Assembly (NCBI RefSeq): GCF_014647515.1 | Contig: NZ_BMPI01000057.1 | Span: 293-64,292 of the forward strand | DNA: 64,000 bases | Origin: Dactylosporangium sucinum | GTDB taxonomy: Bacteria > Actinomycetota > Actinomycetes > Mycobacteriales > Micromonosporaceae | Direction: 5' to 3' | Shown: positions 16,743 through 24,169 of the stretch, one piece after another | Layout: the number at the start of each line of letters is the position of its first letter | Numbering within the stretch: position 1 is the first letter of the stretch | The notes under the pieces: generated by a model | Seen by the model: only the letters and a program-made list of their open reading frames with translations | What the model was told of the DNA's origin: nothing | The model's database searches: none | Position numbers and translations under genes: made by a program

Positions 16743-16763
16743 CGTTCCTCCTCATCGGTTCGT

Positions 16764-16781
16764 GCCGGGCCGTTGCCCGGC
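16764..16781. terminator. small hairpin after the hydrogenase operon
   Basis: GCCGGGC (16764-16770) and GCCCGGC (16775-16781) form a 7-bp stem with a 4-nt loop, 35 nt after the protease gene stop. It could end or attenuate the hydrogenase transcript before the CBS gene. Confidence 0.5.
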
Positions 16782-16815
16782 TCACCTCCAGCCTCTCGCC
16801 GCGATCGGCGTGCGG

Positions 16816-17295
16816 TCAGGGACGTTGGTCCCGACCTCCGGTCGCGGCGCGCAGCTCGTCGGCGATCCGGGCCGCCAGCCGGTCGGCGGCACCGGCCACA
16901 CCGGGCGACAGACCACAGCCGTAGCCGGTGTCGGCCGCCTCGACGCCGTAGAGGACGAGGCGTTGCGGAAGGCGGCCCAGCGTGCGCGCCAGCGCCACCG
17001 CGTCGGCCGGACCGGTCGCGTGCGTCCCACCGGGCCGGTTCACCCGTCCCGGCTCCGGCATCGCCATGCGGTGGATGCGGCCCGGGTGCGGCGGATCGGC
17101 GCGGACCGCGTCCACCACGACGGCGACGCGGCGGCATTGCCACAGCAGGATCAGCGCGACGGCCTCGCCGTCGCTCTCGGCCAGGGTCACGCCGGGCAGG
17201 CCGGCGGCGCGGAGCCGGTCGACGACGGCCAGGCCGACGCCGTCGTCGCGCCGGTACGGGTTGCCGACCCCGATGACGACGGCCTCGGGTCTCAC
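16816..17295 (-). CDS. [NiFe] hydrogenase maturation endopeptidase
   Basis: This 159-residue member of the HycI/HyaD peptidase family opens with VVIGVGNPYRRDDGVGLAVV, holding the first Ni-sensing Asp, followed by VVVDAVRAD with the second acidic site. A YGVEAADTGYGCGLSPGV block stands in for the usual late His/Glu motif. It trims the C-terminal extension of the large subunit after nickel insertion; the neighbour ends DPCISCATH plus nine residues, giving it an obvious substrate. The GTG at 17295 overlaps the large-subunit stop (GTGA), so it is coupled to it. A longer frame to 17373 would run deep into the large subunit and is not preferred. Confidence 0.9.
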   Translation of the reverse strand: MRPEAVVIGVGNPYRRDDGVGLAVVDRLRAAGLPGVTLAESDGEAVALILLWQCRRVAVVVDAVRADPPHPGRIHRMAMPEPGRVNRPGGTHATGPADAVALARTLGRLPQRLVLYGVEAADTGYGCGLSPGVAGAADRLAARIADELRAATGGRDQRP

Positions 17296-18599
17296 CGGCG
17301 CTCCACGGTGAGCTCGAGGAAGTGTGTGGCGCACGAGATGCACGGGTCGTAGTTGCGGATCGCCTGCTCGCACGCGGCGGTGAGGCGCTCGTCGTCGAGG
17401 TGCAGCCGGTCCTGGACGAACCGGCGCAGGTCGGCCTCGATGGCCGGCTGGTTCTGCGCGGTCGGCGGGACGATCCGGGCGGAGTCGATGGTGCCGCCGG
17501 CGTCGAGTCCGTACCGGTGGAACAGCGTGCCGCGCGGTGCCTCGGTGGCACCCCAGCCGGTCGCCGCCCGCGGGACGACCTCCTCCCAGGACGGGCTGGG
17601 CGGCTCGTAGGCGTCGATCAGCCGCAGCGCCTCGTCGATGGCGTAGACCATCTCGACCGCCCGCACGACGATGCTCCGGAACGGGTTGTCGCAGAGGTCG
17701 CCCAGCCCCGCCCCGGCGGCCGCCTGGCGCGCCAGGGGCGACAGCCGCGCGTGGTTGAGGTTGTACCGGGCGAGCGGGCCGGTCAGGTAGGTTCCGGCGG
17801 CGGCGGCGGCGAGCCGGCCGTGCAGGGCGGTGGAGTGCTCCACCTGGGTCTCGACGATGTGCTGCTCGAAGTCGGCGACCGCGAACGACCGCCCGGCCGA
17901 CGTCCGGGGCGCGCCGCGGTCGATCGGGTACCGGTCCGGGTCGACCAGGGCGAGCAGCTCATGGTCGATGGTGAAGTCGGGGAAGGTGAACCCGGCGACC
18001 CACTCGGCGGTGGCCAGCGCGTCGTCGAGCGCCGGCCGCAGGACGTCGCGGGCCAGCGCCCGCAGCTCGGCCGGGGACGGCGCCCGGTAGAAGCCGCCGA
18101 CGCGCACGTTGACGGGGTGGATCGCCCGCCCGCCGACGAGGTCCAGGATCGCGTTGCCGGCCTGCTTCAGCGCGAGCCCGCGTTCGACGGCGGCGCGGTG
18201 GTCGCGCGCGAGCTCCACCACGCTCGGGTAGCCGAGGAAGTCGGGTGCGTGCAGCAGGTAGACGTGCAGCGCGTGGCTGGCCACCCATTCGCCGCAGTAG
18301 AGCAGGCGGCGCAGCTCGGCGACGGGCTCGCTCACCCGCGTGCCGCAGGCGTCCTCGATCGCCAGACAGGCGCTCATCTGGTACGCCACCGGGCAGATCC
18401 CGCAGATGCGCGCCGTGATGTCCGGCGGTTCGCGGTGCCCGCGCCCGCGCAGGAACGCCTCGAAGAACCGGGGTGGCTCGTAGATGTCGAGCCGCACGTC
18501 GGTCACCACGCCGTCGTCGACCCGCACGTGCATCGCCCCCTCGCCCTCGACGCGGGCGAGGGCGGCGACCCGCAACGCTCGGTCGTGCCGGTGCGTCAT
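17292..18599 (-). CDS. hyhL: [NiFe] hydrogenase large (alpha) subunit, group 3b-type
   Basis: This 435-residue catalytic subunit has L1 motif RICGICP (Cys 66 and Cys 69) and L2 motif DPCISCATH (Cys 420, Cys 423, His 426), the four Cys ligands of the Ni-Fe(CN)2CO site. At the place of the usual L1 His (C-x2-C-x3-H) stands Tyr 73. The nine residues after His 426 are the expected cleaved extension. Its partners (two-cluster Fe-S beta, FAD gamma, small delta) identify the cytosolic NAD(P)-linked group 3b, like Hyd3/Hyh of Mycobacterium smegmatis, which is induced by hypoxia. The ATG overlaps the small-subunit stop (ATGA). Confidence 0.94.
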   Translation of the reverse strand: MTHRHDRALRVAALARVEGEGAMHVRVDDGVVTDVRLDIYEPPRFFEAFLRGRGHREPPDITARICGICPVAYQMSACLAIEDACGTRVSEPVAELRRLLYCGEWVASHALHVYLLHAPDFLGYPSVVELARDHRAAVERGLALKQAGNAILDLVGGRAIHPVNVRVGGFYRAPSPAELRALARDVLRPALDDALATAEWVAGFTFPDFTIDHELLALVDPDRYPIDRGAPRTSAGRSFAVADFEQHIVETQVEHSTALHGRLAAAAAGTYLTGPLARYNLNHARLSPLARQAAAGAGLGDLCDNPFRSIVVRAVEMVYAIDEALRLIDAYEPPSPSWEEVVPRAATGWGATEAPRGTLFHRYGLDAGGTIDSARIVPPTAQNQPAIEADLRRFVQDRLHLDDERLTAACEQAIRNYDPCISCATHFLELTVERR

Positions 18600-19369
18600 C
18601 CGCGCTCCCCCTGCTCGGCCGCGGCCTGGAACTCGGGCTTCGCCACGTGGTAGGTGCGGAACACCCGGGCGACGTCCTGCGGGCTCATGCCGTTGGCCCG
18701 CAGCGACGCGACGAGGGCAGCGGTGTTGGGCTGGGCCATCGGTCCGAAGCAGCCGTAGCAGCCGCGGCCGTACGCGGGACACAGCGCGCCGCAGCCGGCC
18801 CTGGTCACCGGCCCGAGGCACGGCGTGCCGTTCGCGACGGTGACGCACGGGGTGCCGCGGACCTTGCACTGCTGGCAGACGCTGTGCACGGGCAGCGCCG
18901 GCCGGCGGCGGGCGAGGATGCCGGTGAGCACCTCGATGAGCTGGCCGCGGTCGATGGGGCAGCCGGGCAACTCGAGGTCGACCGGCACGTGCGCCGCGAT
19001 CGGTGTGGAGTCGGCCAGGGTGGCGACGTACTCCGGCCTGGCGTAGACGACCGACCGGAACTGCTCCACGTCGGCGAAGTTGCGCAGGGCCTGCACGCCG
19101 CCGGCGTTGGCGCAGGCGCCGATCGTGATCAGCATGCCCGACTGCTCGCGGATGCGGTGGATCCGCTCGACGTCGGCCGCCGTCGTGACCGAGCCCTCGA
19201 CGAGCGAGACGTCGTACGGTCCCGGGTCGTCGGCGCTGGAGGCCTCGAGGAAGTGGGCGATCTCGACGTGGTCGGCGAGCGGCAGCAGCTCGTCCTCGCA
19301 GTCGAGCAGCGTCAGCTGACAGCCGTCGCAGGAGGCGAACTTCCACACGGCCAGCTTGGGCTTGACCAT
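18596..19369 (-). CDS. hyhS: [NiFe] hydrogenase small (delta) subunit, group 3b-type
   Basis: This 257-residue electron-transfer subunit has the proximal cluster signature SCDGCQLTLLDCED at residues 13-26, then GACANAGG and LELPGCPIDRGQL, and a Cys-rich end (CQQCKVRGTPC, CGALCPAYGRGCYGCFGP) for the remaining 4Fe-4S clusters. There is no Tat signal, consistent with a cytosolic enzyme. GGGAGCTGTG precedes the ATG, which shares one base with the gamma-subunit stop. Electrons pass from the Ni-Fe site through this subunit to the beta/gamma module and NAD(P)+. Confidence 0.93.
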   Translation of the reverse strand: MVKPKLAVWKFASCDGCQLTLLDCEDELLPLADHVEIAHFLEASSADDPGPYDVSLVEGSVTTAADVERIHRIREQSGMLITIGACANAGGVQALRNFADVEQFRSVVYARPEYVATLADSTPIAAHVPVDLELPGCPIDRGQLIEVLTGILARRRPALPVHSVCQQCKVRGTPCVTVANGTPCLGPVTRAGCGALCPAYGRGCYGCFGPMAQPNTAALVASLRANGMSPQDVARVFRTYHVAKPEFQAAAEQGERG

Positions 19370-20184
19370 CACAGCTCCCTCGTGGACAGCAGGGGACCAG
19401 CGGTGTCGAAGGCGACGACCGGCCCGTCGCGGCACAGCAGCAGCGGGCCGAGCTGGCAGTGGCCGCAGTGCCCGATGCCGCAGTGCATGTTGCGTTCGAG
19501 CGACAGCCACAGCCGCCCCGGGGGGACGCCGAGCCGGGCGAGGTCACGGGCGACGAAGCGCATCATGACCTCGGGTCCGCACACGTAGGCGACGGTCTCG
19601 GCCGGGTGGACCCGCAGCTGGTCGAACAGCGCGGTCACCACGCCGACGCGGCCGGTCCAGCCGGCGGCCGCCCGGTCGACGATCGTGTGGACGCCGACGC
19701 CGGCGGACCGCCACTCGTCGTACTCGGCGGGATACAGCAGGTCCGCGGGGGTCCGGGCGCCGATGAGCACCGTCACGCTTCGGTAGCGGTCGCGGTGGGC
19801 CTTCGCGTGCCGGACCGCCGGGCGCAGCGGGGCGAGGCCGAGGCCACCGGCGACGACCACGACGTCCGCCCCGTCGGGGGCGGGCAGGGCCCAGCCGCGG
19901 CCGAACGGCCCGCGGACGCCGAGCGTCGTGCCTGGCTCGGCGCGGCACAGCGCGCCGCTCGTCGCGCCGACGGTGCGCACCGTGTGCAGGAGGCCGTCGG
20001 CGCCGTACCGGCCGGAGACGGAGATCGGGATCTCGCCGACACCGAAGGCGTAGAGCATGGCGAACTGGCCGGGCCGGAACGCCGGCAGCGGCGCGTCGAC
20101 CGGTTCGAGGGCGAGCGTGACCGTGTCGCCGGTCTCGTCGGCGCGGTCGGCGACCCGGTAGCGGGCCGGCGTCATCGTCGTCAT
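19369..20184 (-). CDS. hyhG: hydrogenase FAD/NAD(P)-binding (gamma) subunit
   Basis: This 271-residue ferredoxin-reductase-like protein has the FAD-binding FRPGQFAMLYAFGVGEIPISVS stretch (family R-x-Y/F-x-S/T form altered), the NAD(P)-binding VVVAGGLGLAPLRP, VLIGARTPADLLY, YVCGPEVMM, and a C-terminal 2Fe-2S motif MHCGIGHCGHCQLG...C. This order matches HydG/HyhG of group 3b enzymes and dihydroorotate dehydrogenase electron-transfer subunits. It carries hydride to or from NAD(P). The ATG overlaps the CNB gene stop (ATGA), and its stop overlaps the small-subunit ATG, so it is embedded in a coupled operon. Confidence 0.92.
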   Translation of the reverse strand: MTTMTPARYRVADRADETGDTVTLALEPVDAPLPAFRPGQFAMLYAFGVGEIPISVSGRYGADGLLHTVRTVGATSGALCRAEPGTTLGVRGPFGRGWALPAPDGADVVVVAGGLGLAPLRPAVRHAKAHRDRYRSVTVLIGARTPADLLYPAEYDEWRSAGVGVHTIVDRAAAGWTGRVGVVTALFDQLRVHPAETVAYVCGPEVMMRFVARDLARLGVPPGRLWLSLERNMHCGIGHCGHCQLGPLLLCRDGPVVAFDTAGPLLSTREL

Positions 20185-20642
20185 GCCGCCACCCGGTACA
20201 GGTCGAGCAGCCGCATCCGGGTGGCCTGCATGCGGTCCACGACGACGGCCATGAACCGGCGGGTGAGCTCGTAGCCGAAGGCCGGGTCGGCGTCGCACAG
20301 GGTCCGCACGGCGGCGCCGTCGACGGCGATGCAGAGCACCGGTCCGGCGGCCACGGCGGCGAAGTGCCAGCGGTACGGCGGGAACAGCCAGGACCATCCG
20401 AGGACCGTGCCGGGACCGAGCGTCTCGATGATGACGTCGCCGCGGCCGGGCACCCGGATGTCGAGGTTGACCTGTCCGTCCTGGATGAGCCAGAACCGCT
20501 CCGCCGGCCCGTTCTCCTCGAAGAGCCGCGTCCCGGCCGGGAACGCTTCGGGATGCGTCAGGCGCTCCAGCCGCCCGATGTCGCCGTCGGCCAGGCCGGC
20601 GAGGAACGGGTGCGCCGTGAGCAGCTCGCGGGTGGTGCTCAC
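20181..20642 (-). CDS. stand-alone cyclic-nucleotide-binding-fold protein in the hydrogenase operon
   Basis: This 153-residue protein is essentially one CNB (cNMP-binding) domain: LTAHPFLAGLADGDIGRLERL, RLFEENGPAERFWLIQDGQVNLDI, then LGPGTVLGWSWLFPPYRWHFAAVA and a C-terminal helix ending MQATRMRLLDLY. There is no helix-turn-helix. In CRP-like sites the phosphate cassette is GE-x-A; here the Glu position is Trp (GWSWLF) although an Arg remains, so canonical cAMP binding is doubtful. A paralogue with the same 13-residue GWSWLFPPYRWHF block is at 45736. It overlaps both neighbours (hyhB and hyhG), so it probably acts on or with the hydrogenase. Confidence 0.88.
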   Translation of the reverse strand: MSTTRELLTAHPFLAGLADGDIGRLERLTHPEAFPAGTRLFEENGPAERFWLIQDGQVNLDIRVPGRGDVIIETLGPGTVLGWSWLFPPYRWHFAAVAAGPVLCIAVDGAAVRTLCDADPAFGYELTRRFMAVVVDRMQATRMRLLDLYRVAA

Positions 20643-21727
20643 GGCTGGTCCCCCGCGGCCAGGGCGTGCAGTTCCTCGGTGACGTCGATGCCGACCGGGC
20701 ACCAGACGATGCAGCGGCCGCAGCCGACGCAGCCGGACTCGCCGAACTGGTCGTGCCAGGTCCCGAACTTGTGGGTGAGCCACTGCCGGTAGCGGGCGTG
20801 GCCGGAGCCGCGCACCGGGCCGTCGTGCAGGTGGCTGAAGTCGAGGTCGAAGCAGGATTCCCAGGTCTCCCACCGTTCGGCGTGGTCGCCGGTCAGGTCG
20901 GTGGTGTCGGTGACGGAGGTGCAGAAGCAGGTCGGGCAGACCATGGTGCAGTTGCCACAGGTCAGGCACCGTGCGGCGACGTCGTCCCAGCGCGGGTGCT
21001 CGAGGTTGCCGGCGAGCAGCGCGCGCAGGTCGGTCTCGGGCACGGTCCGGCCCATGCGTTCCGCCGCCGCCTCGACGGCCTCGGCGGCCTGTTCGACGTC
21101 CGCGCCGGACGCCGGCGTGGCGGGCACCCGGTCCAGCACCGACGCGCCACGGGGCGTGCCGGCGGCGGCCAGGTAGTGCCCGCCGGGACGCTCGGTCAGC
21201 GCGATGTCATAGCCGTCGTCGGCGCCAGGACGGCCGCCGGCGGACACGCAGAAGCACGCGGCGCCGGGTTCGGTGCAGTTGACCACCACGGTCAGGACGT
21301 CCGCGCGGCGGTCGGCGTAGCGTGTGCCGTCGCCGAGGACGTGGTCGAGCACGCCGATCGCGCGCAGGTCGCACGGCCGCACCCCGAACAGGGCGAGCGA
21401 CCGCCGGGCCACCGGCTGCTCCGTGACGGTGAAGCCGTCCGGGCCACGGTCGGCCGACAACAGCCGCTCGCGCGGTGGGTGCAGCACCTGCTTCCACGAG
21501 TGCGGGCCCGACGTGTGGGTGAACGCCAGCCCTTCGTCGCCCGGCCGCAGCCGATAGGTGCCCGCCTCGACCTCGGTGCGCCAGCCGTACGGCAGTTCGG
21601 CGGCGTCGGTGAGCTCGGTGAGCACGACGGCCCCGGCACGGACGGTGGGGCCGACGATCGTGCGGCCGTCGGCGTGCAGCGCCTCGAAAAGCCCGTCCAG
21701 GCCGGCGAGCATGACCCTGGCCTCCAT
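20639..21727 (-). CDS. hyhB: hydrogenase Fe-S (beta) subunit, group 3b-type
   Basis: This 362-residue protein has the sulfhydrogenase beta-subunit layout: a ~230-residue N-terminal domain with LALFGVRPCDLRAIGVLD and NCTEPGAACFC, then two C-terminal cluster motifs, CLTCGNCTMVCPTCFC and CVGCGRCIVWCPVG. These give two 4Fe-4S clusters wiring the FAD subunit to the small subunit. The ATG at 21727 is favoured by GAGGTGGGG just before it; a GTG at 21736 is in frame. It starts 10 nt after hypE and its stop overlaps the GTG of the CNB gene. Confidence 0.92.
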   Translation of the reverse strand: MEARVMLAGLDGLFEALHADGRTIVGPTVRAGAVVLTELTDAAELPYGWRTEVEAGTYRLRPGDEGLAFTHTSGPHSWKQVLHPPRERLLSADRGPDGFTVTEQPVARRSLALFGVRPCDLRAIGVLDHVLGDGTRYADRRADVLTVVVNCTEPGAACFCVSAGGRPGADDGYDIALTERPGGHYLAAAGTPRGASVLDRVPATPASGADVEQAAEAVEAAAERMGRTVPETDLRALLAGNLEHPRWDDVAARCLTCGNCTMVCPTCFCTSVTDTTDLTGDHAERWETWESCFDLDFSHLHDGPVRGSGHARYRQWLTHKFGTWHDQFGESGCVGCGRCIVWCPVGIDVTEELHALAAGDQP

Positions 21728-21737
21728 CGTCCCCACC

Positions 21738-22796
21738 TCAGCAGATCCGGGGCAGCTGTTCGCCGACGAGCACGTCGACGACGCGCCGGCCGCCCATGAG
21801 TGTGTGCATGACGACGCGGCCGGGATGGTCGGCGACGACGGTGCCGAGCCGGACCGCGTCGCGGCCCTCCGGGGTCGCGCGCATCGTCGCCAGCGTGGCG
21901 TCGGCGGCGTCGGCGGCGACCATCGCGACCAGGCAGCCCTCGTTGGCGACGTGCAACGGGTCGAGGCCGAGCAGGTCGCACGCGGCGGCCACGAGCGCCG
22001 GGACGGGCACCGCCTCCTCGTCGATCATAATCCCGACCGCGGAGGCGGCGGCAATCTCGTTGAGCGCCGCCGCCAGCCCTCCGCGGGTGGGGTCGCGCAT
22101 CGCGTGCAGCGCCGCGCCGCCCCGCGCCACCATGGCGGCGGCGAGCCGGTGCAGGGACCGGGTGTCGGAGGCGATCTCCGCCTCGAACCCGAGTGACTCC
22201 CGGGCGCCGAGGATCGCCATGCCGTGCCGGCCGATCGGTCCGGACAGCAGCACCGCGTCGCCGGGGCGGGCGGCGCCGGCCGACATCCGCGCGCCGGGGA
22301 GCCGCCGGCCGAGCCCGGTGGTGGTGACGTACAGCCCGTCGGCGGCGCCCCGGCCGACCACCTTGGTGTCGCCGGTGGCGATCCGCACGCCCGCCTCCGC
22401 GGCGGCCGCACCGGCCGAGGCCGTGTGCCGCCGCAGGTCGGCGATCGGGAAGCCCTCCTCGATGATGTACGCCAGGGCGAGCGCGACCGGCGCGGCACCC
22501 ATCATCGCCAGGTCGTTGACGGTGCCGTGCACGGCGAGGCGGCCGATGTCGCCGCCGGGGAAGACCAGCGGGTCGACCACGAACGCGTCCGTGGTGAGCA
22601 CGAGCTCCGCGCCGGCGACGGTGACGACGGCGGCGTCCTCGGCCACGGCGTCCGGTGGCGCGCCGAGGGCGGGCAGCAGCACATGGCCGAGCAACTCGGC
22701 GGAGAGCCGCCCGCCGCTGCCGTGCCCGAGCAGGACCCGTTCGGTCTCGTGGGGCGGCGCGGGGCACGCGGCCCGGGCCGGGTCGACCGCGGTCAA
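21738..22796 (-). CDS. hypE: hydrogenase maturation protein HypE
   Basis: This 352-residue PurM-like enzyme has VLLGHGSGGRLSAEL, EDAAVVTV...LTTDAFVVDPLVFPGGDIG, GTVNDLAMMGAAP and RDPTRGGLAAALNEIA, and ends in the mandatory PRIC, whose Cys is carbamoylated by HypF and dehydrated to thiocyanate to supply cyanide. The only start that fits without overlapping hypD deeply is TTG at 22796, inside TTGA with the hypD stop; no ATG or GTG lies between it and the first conserved block. TTG initiation would lower translation unless coupled. Confidence 0.92.
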   Translation of the reverse strand: MTAVDPARAACPAPPHETERVLLGHGSGGRLSAELLGHVLLPALGAPPDAVAEDAAVVTVAGAELVLTTDAFVVDPLVFPGGDIGRLAVHGTVNDLAMMGAAPVALALAYIIEEGFPIADLRRHTASAGAAAAEAGVRIATGDTKVVGRGAADGLYVTTTGLGRRLPGARMSAGAARPGDAVLLSGPIGRHGMAILGARESLGFEAEIASDTRSLHRLAAAMVARGGAALHAMRDPTRGGLAAALNEIAAASAVGIMIDEEAVPVPALVAAACDLLGLDPLHVANEGCLVAMVAADAADATLATMRATPEGRDAVRLGTVVADHPGRVVMHTLMGGRRVVDVLVGEQLPRIC

Positions 22797-23905
22797 CGGG
22801 CCGTCACCTCGCCCGCCGCCAGGCCGCGGCCGGCGGCGTGGAAGGCGGCGCAGGTGCCCTCGGACGAGACCATCGGCGCGCCGAGCGGTGCGCGCGGGGT
22901 GCACAGCGTGCCGTAGGCGGTGCAGTCGGTCGGCAGGCGGGTGCCGCGCAGGATGTCGCCGGAGATGCAGTCCGGGTGCTCGCGGGTGGTCAGTGCGTCC
23001 ACCGCGAAGCGCAGCTCCGCGTCGTAGGCGGCGAACTCGTCCGTGAGGGCCAGCCCGCTGGCCGGGATGGGGCCGATGCCGCGCCAGGCCCGGTCGCCGA
23101 TGCGGAAGACGCGCCGGATCGTGTCCTGCGCGGTGGCGTTGCCGGCGCGGCGCACCGCCCGGGCGTACTGGTTCGCCACCGCCGCCTGGCCGGCCTCGAG
23201 CTGCCGCACCGCTATCAGGAGCCCCTCGAGGAGGTCCAGCGGCTCGAACCCGGTCACGACGATCGGCACGCGGTAGCGGGCGGCGATCGGCTCGTACTCG
23301 GTCCAGCCCATGACCGCGCATACGTGCCCCGCGGCGAGGAACGCCTGGACCTCGCAGTCCGGCGCGTCGAGGATGGCGGTCATCGCGGGTGGCACGAGCA
23401 CGTGGCTGACCAGCATGCTGAAGTTGCGCAGCCCGAGGTGGTGCGCCCGCAGGACGGCCATGGCGTTGGCCGGGGCGGTGGTCTCGAACCCAACGGCGAA
23501 GAACACGACCTGGCGGTCCGGGTGTGCGGCGGCGACCCGGACCGCGTCCAGCGGCGAGTACACGACCCGCACGTCCGCGCCACGGGCCCGCAGCGCGAGC
23601 AGGTTCGTGTCGCTGCCGGGAACGCGCAGCATGTCGCCGTAGGAGGTGAACACGACGCCGTCGCGCGCGGCGATGGCGAGTGCCTTGTCGATGAGCTCCA
23701 GCGGGGTGACGCAGACCGGGCAGCCGGGGCCGTGGATCATCCGCATCCCGGCCGGCAGCAGCTCGTCGAGTCCCTGCCGCACGACCGTGTGGGTCTGCCC
23801 GCCGCAGACCTCCATGAGCGTCCACGGCCGGGTGGCCTCCGCGCCGAGCTGGGCGAGCAGCCGCCGGGCCAGGTCGGGGTCGCGGTACTCCCGCAGATAC
23901 TTCAC
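22793..23905 (-). CDS. hypD: hydrogenase maturation protein HypD
   Basis: This 370-residue protein has the HypD signatures MEVCGGQTHTV, HGPGCPVCVTP, FFAVGFETTAP, and the C-terminal CISGDILRG...C...C...EGTCAAF Cys pattern for the 4Fe-4S cluster. It is the scaffold, with HypC, on which Fe(CN)2CO is built before transfer to the large subunit. The start is GTG at 23905 within GTGA, overlapping the hypC stop by 4 nt, and its stop overlaps the hypE TTG. Length and motifs are normal for the family. Confidence 0.94.
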   Translation of the reverse strand: MKYLREYRDPDLARRLLAQLGAEATRPWTLMEVCGGQTHTVVRQGLDELLPAGMRMIHGPGCPVCVTPLELIDKALAIAARDGVVFTSYGDMLRVPGSDTNLLALRARGADVRVVYSPLDAVRVAAAHPDRQVVFFAVGFETTAPANAMAVLRAHHLGLRNFSMLVSHVLVPPAMTAILDAPDCEVQAFLAAGHVCAVMGWTEYEPIAARYRVPIVVTGFEPLDLLEGLLIAVRQLEAGQAAVANQYARAVRRAGNATAQDTIRRVFRIGDRAWRGIGPIPASGLALTDEFAAYDAELRFAVDALTTREHPDCISGDILRGTRLPTDCTAYGTLCTPRAPLGAPMVSSEGTCAAFHAAGRGLAAGEVTAR

Positions 23906-24165
23906 GGCTCCATCCCCTCTGGCGTCAGCTCGCGCTCGACGGCGTCGCCCATGGCCTGCAGTACCGCCAGCGTCCGCCGCGCCTCGTCCTCGTCGAGCCG
24001 GCTGATCGCGAACCCGACGTGCACGACGACGTACTCACCCACCCGGGCCTCCGGCGTGTAGGCCAGGCACACCTCACGCTGCACTCCGCCGAAGTCGACG
24101 GTTCCCATGGGCAGCCCGCCGCCGTCGGTCACGGCCACGACCCGGCCCGGCACGCCGAGACACAT
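23902..24165 (-). CDS. hypC: hydrogenase maturation chaperone HypC
   Basis: This 87-residue HypC/HupF protein starts MCLGVPGRVV, where Cys 2 holds the iron, and continues with VDFGGVQREVCLAYTPEARVGEYVVVHVGFAISRLDE in the order usual for the family. It pairs with HypD on the Fe(CN)2CO precursor and then with the large-subunit precursor. It lies 4 nt after hypF and its stop overlaps hypD. Confidence 0.94.
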   Translation of the reverse strand: MCLGVPGRVVAVTDGGGLPMGTVDFGGVQREVCLAYTPEARVGEYVVVHVGFAISRLDEDEARRTLAVLQAMGDAVERELTPEGMEP

Positions 24166-24169
24166 GCGA

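Noticed and set aside
17296..17373. Longer start for the hydrogenase endopeptidase
   Set aside because: It would overlap the large subunit by about 80 nt; the GTG at 17295 fits the overlap style of the operon and directly precedes the conserved strand.
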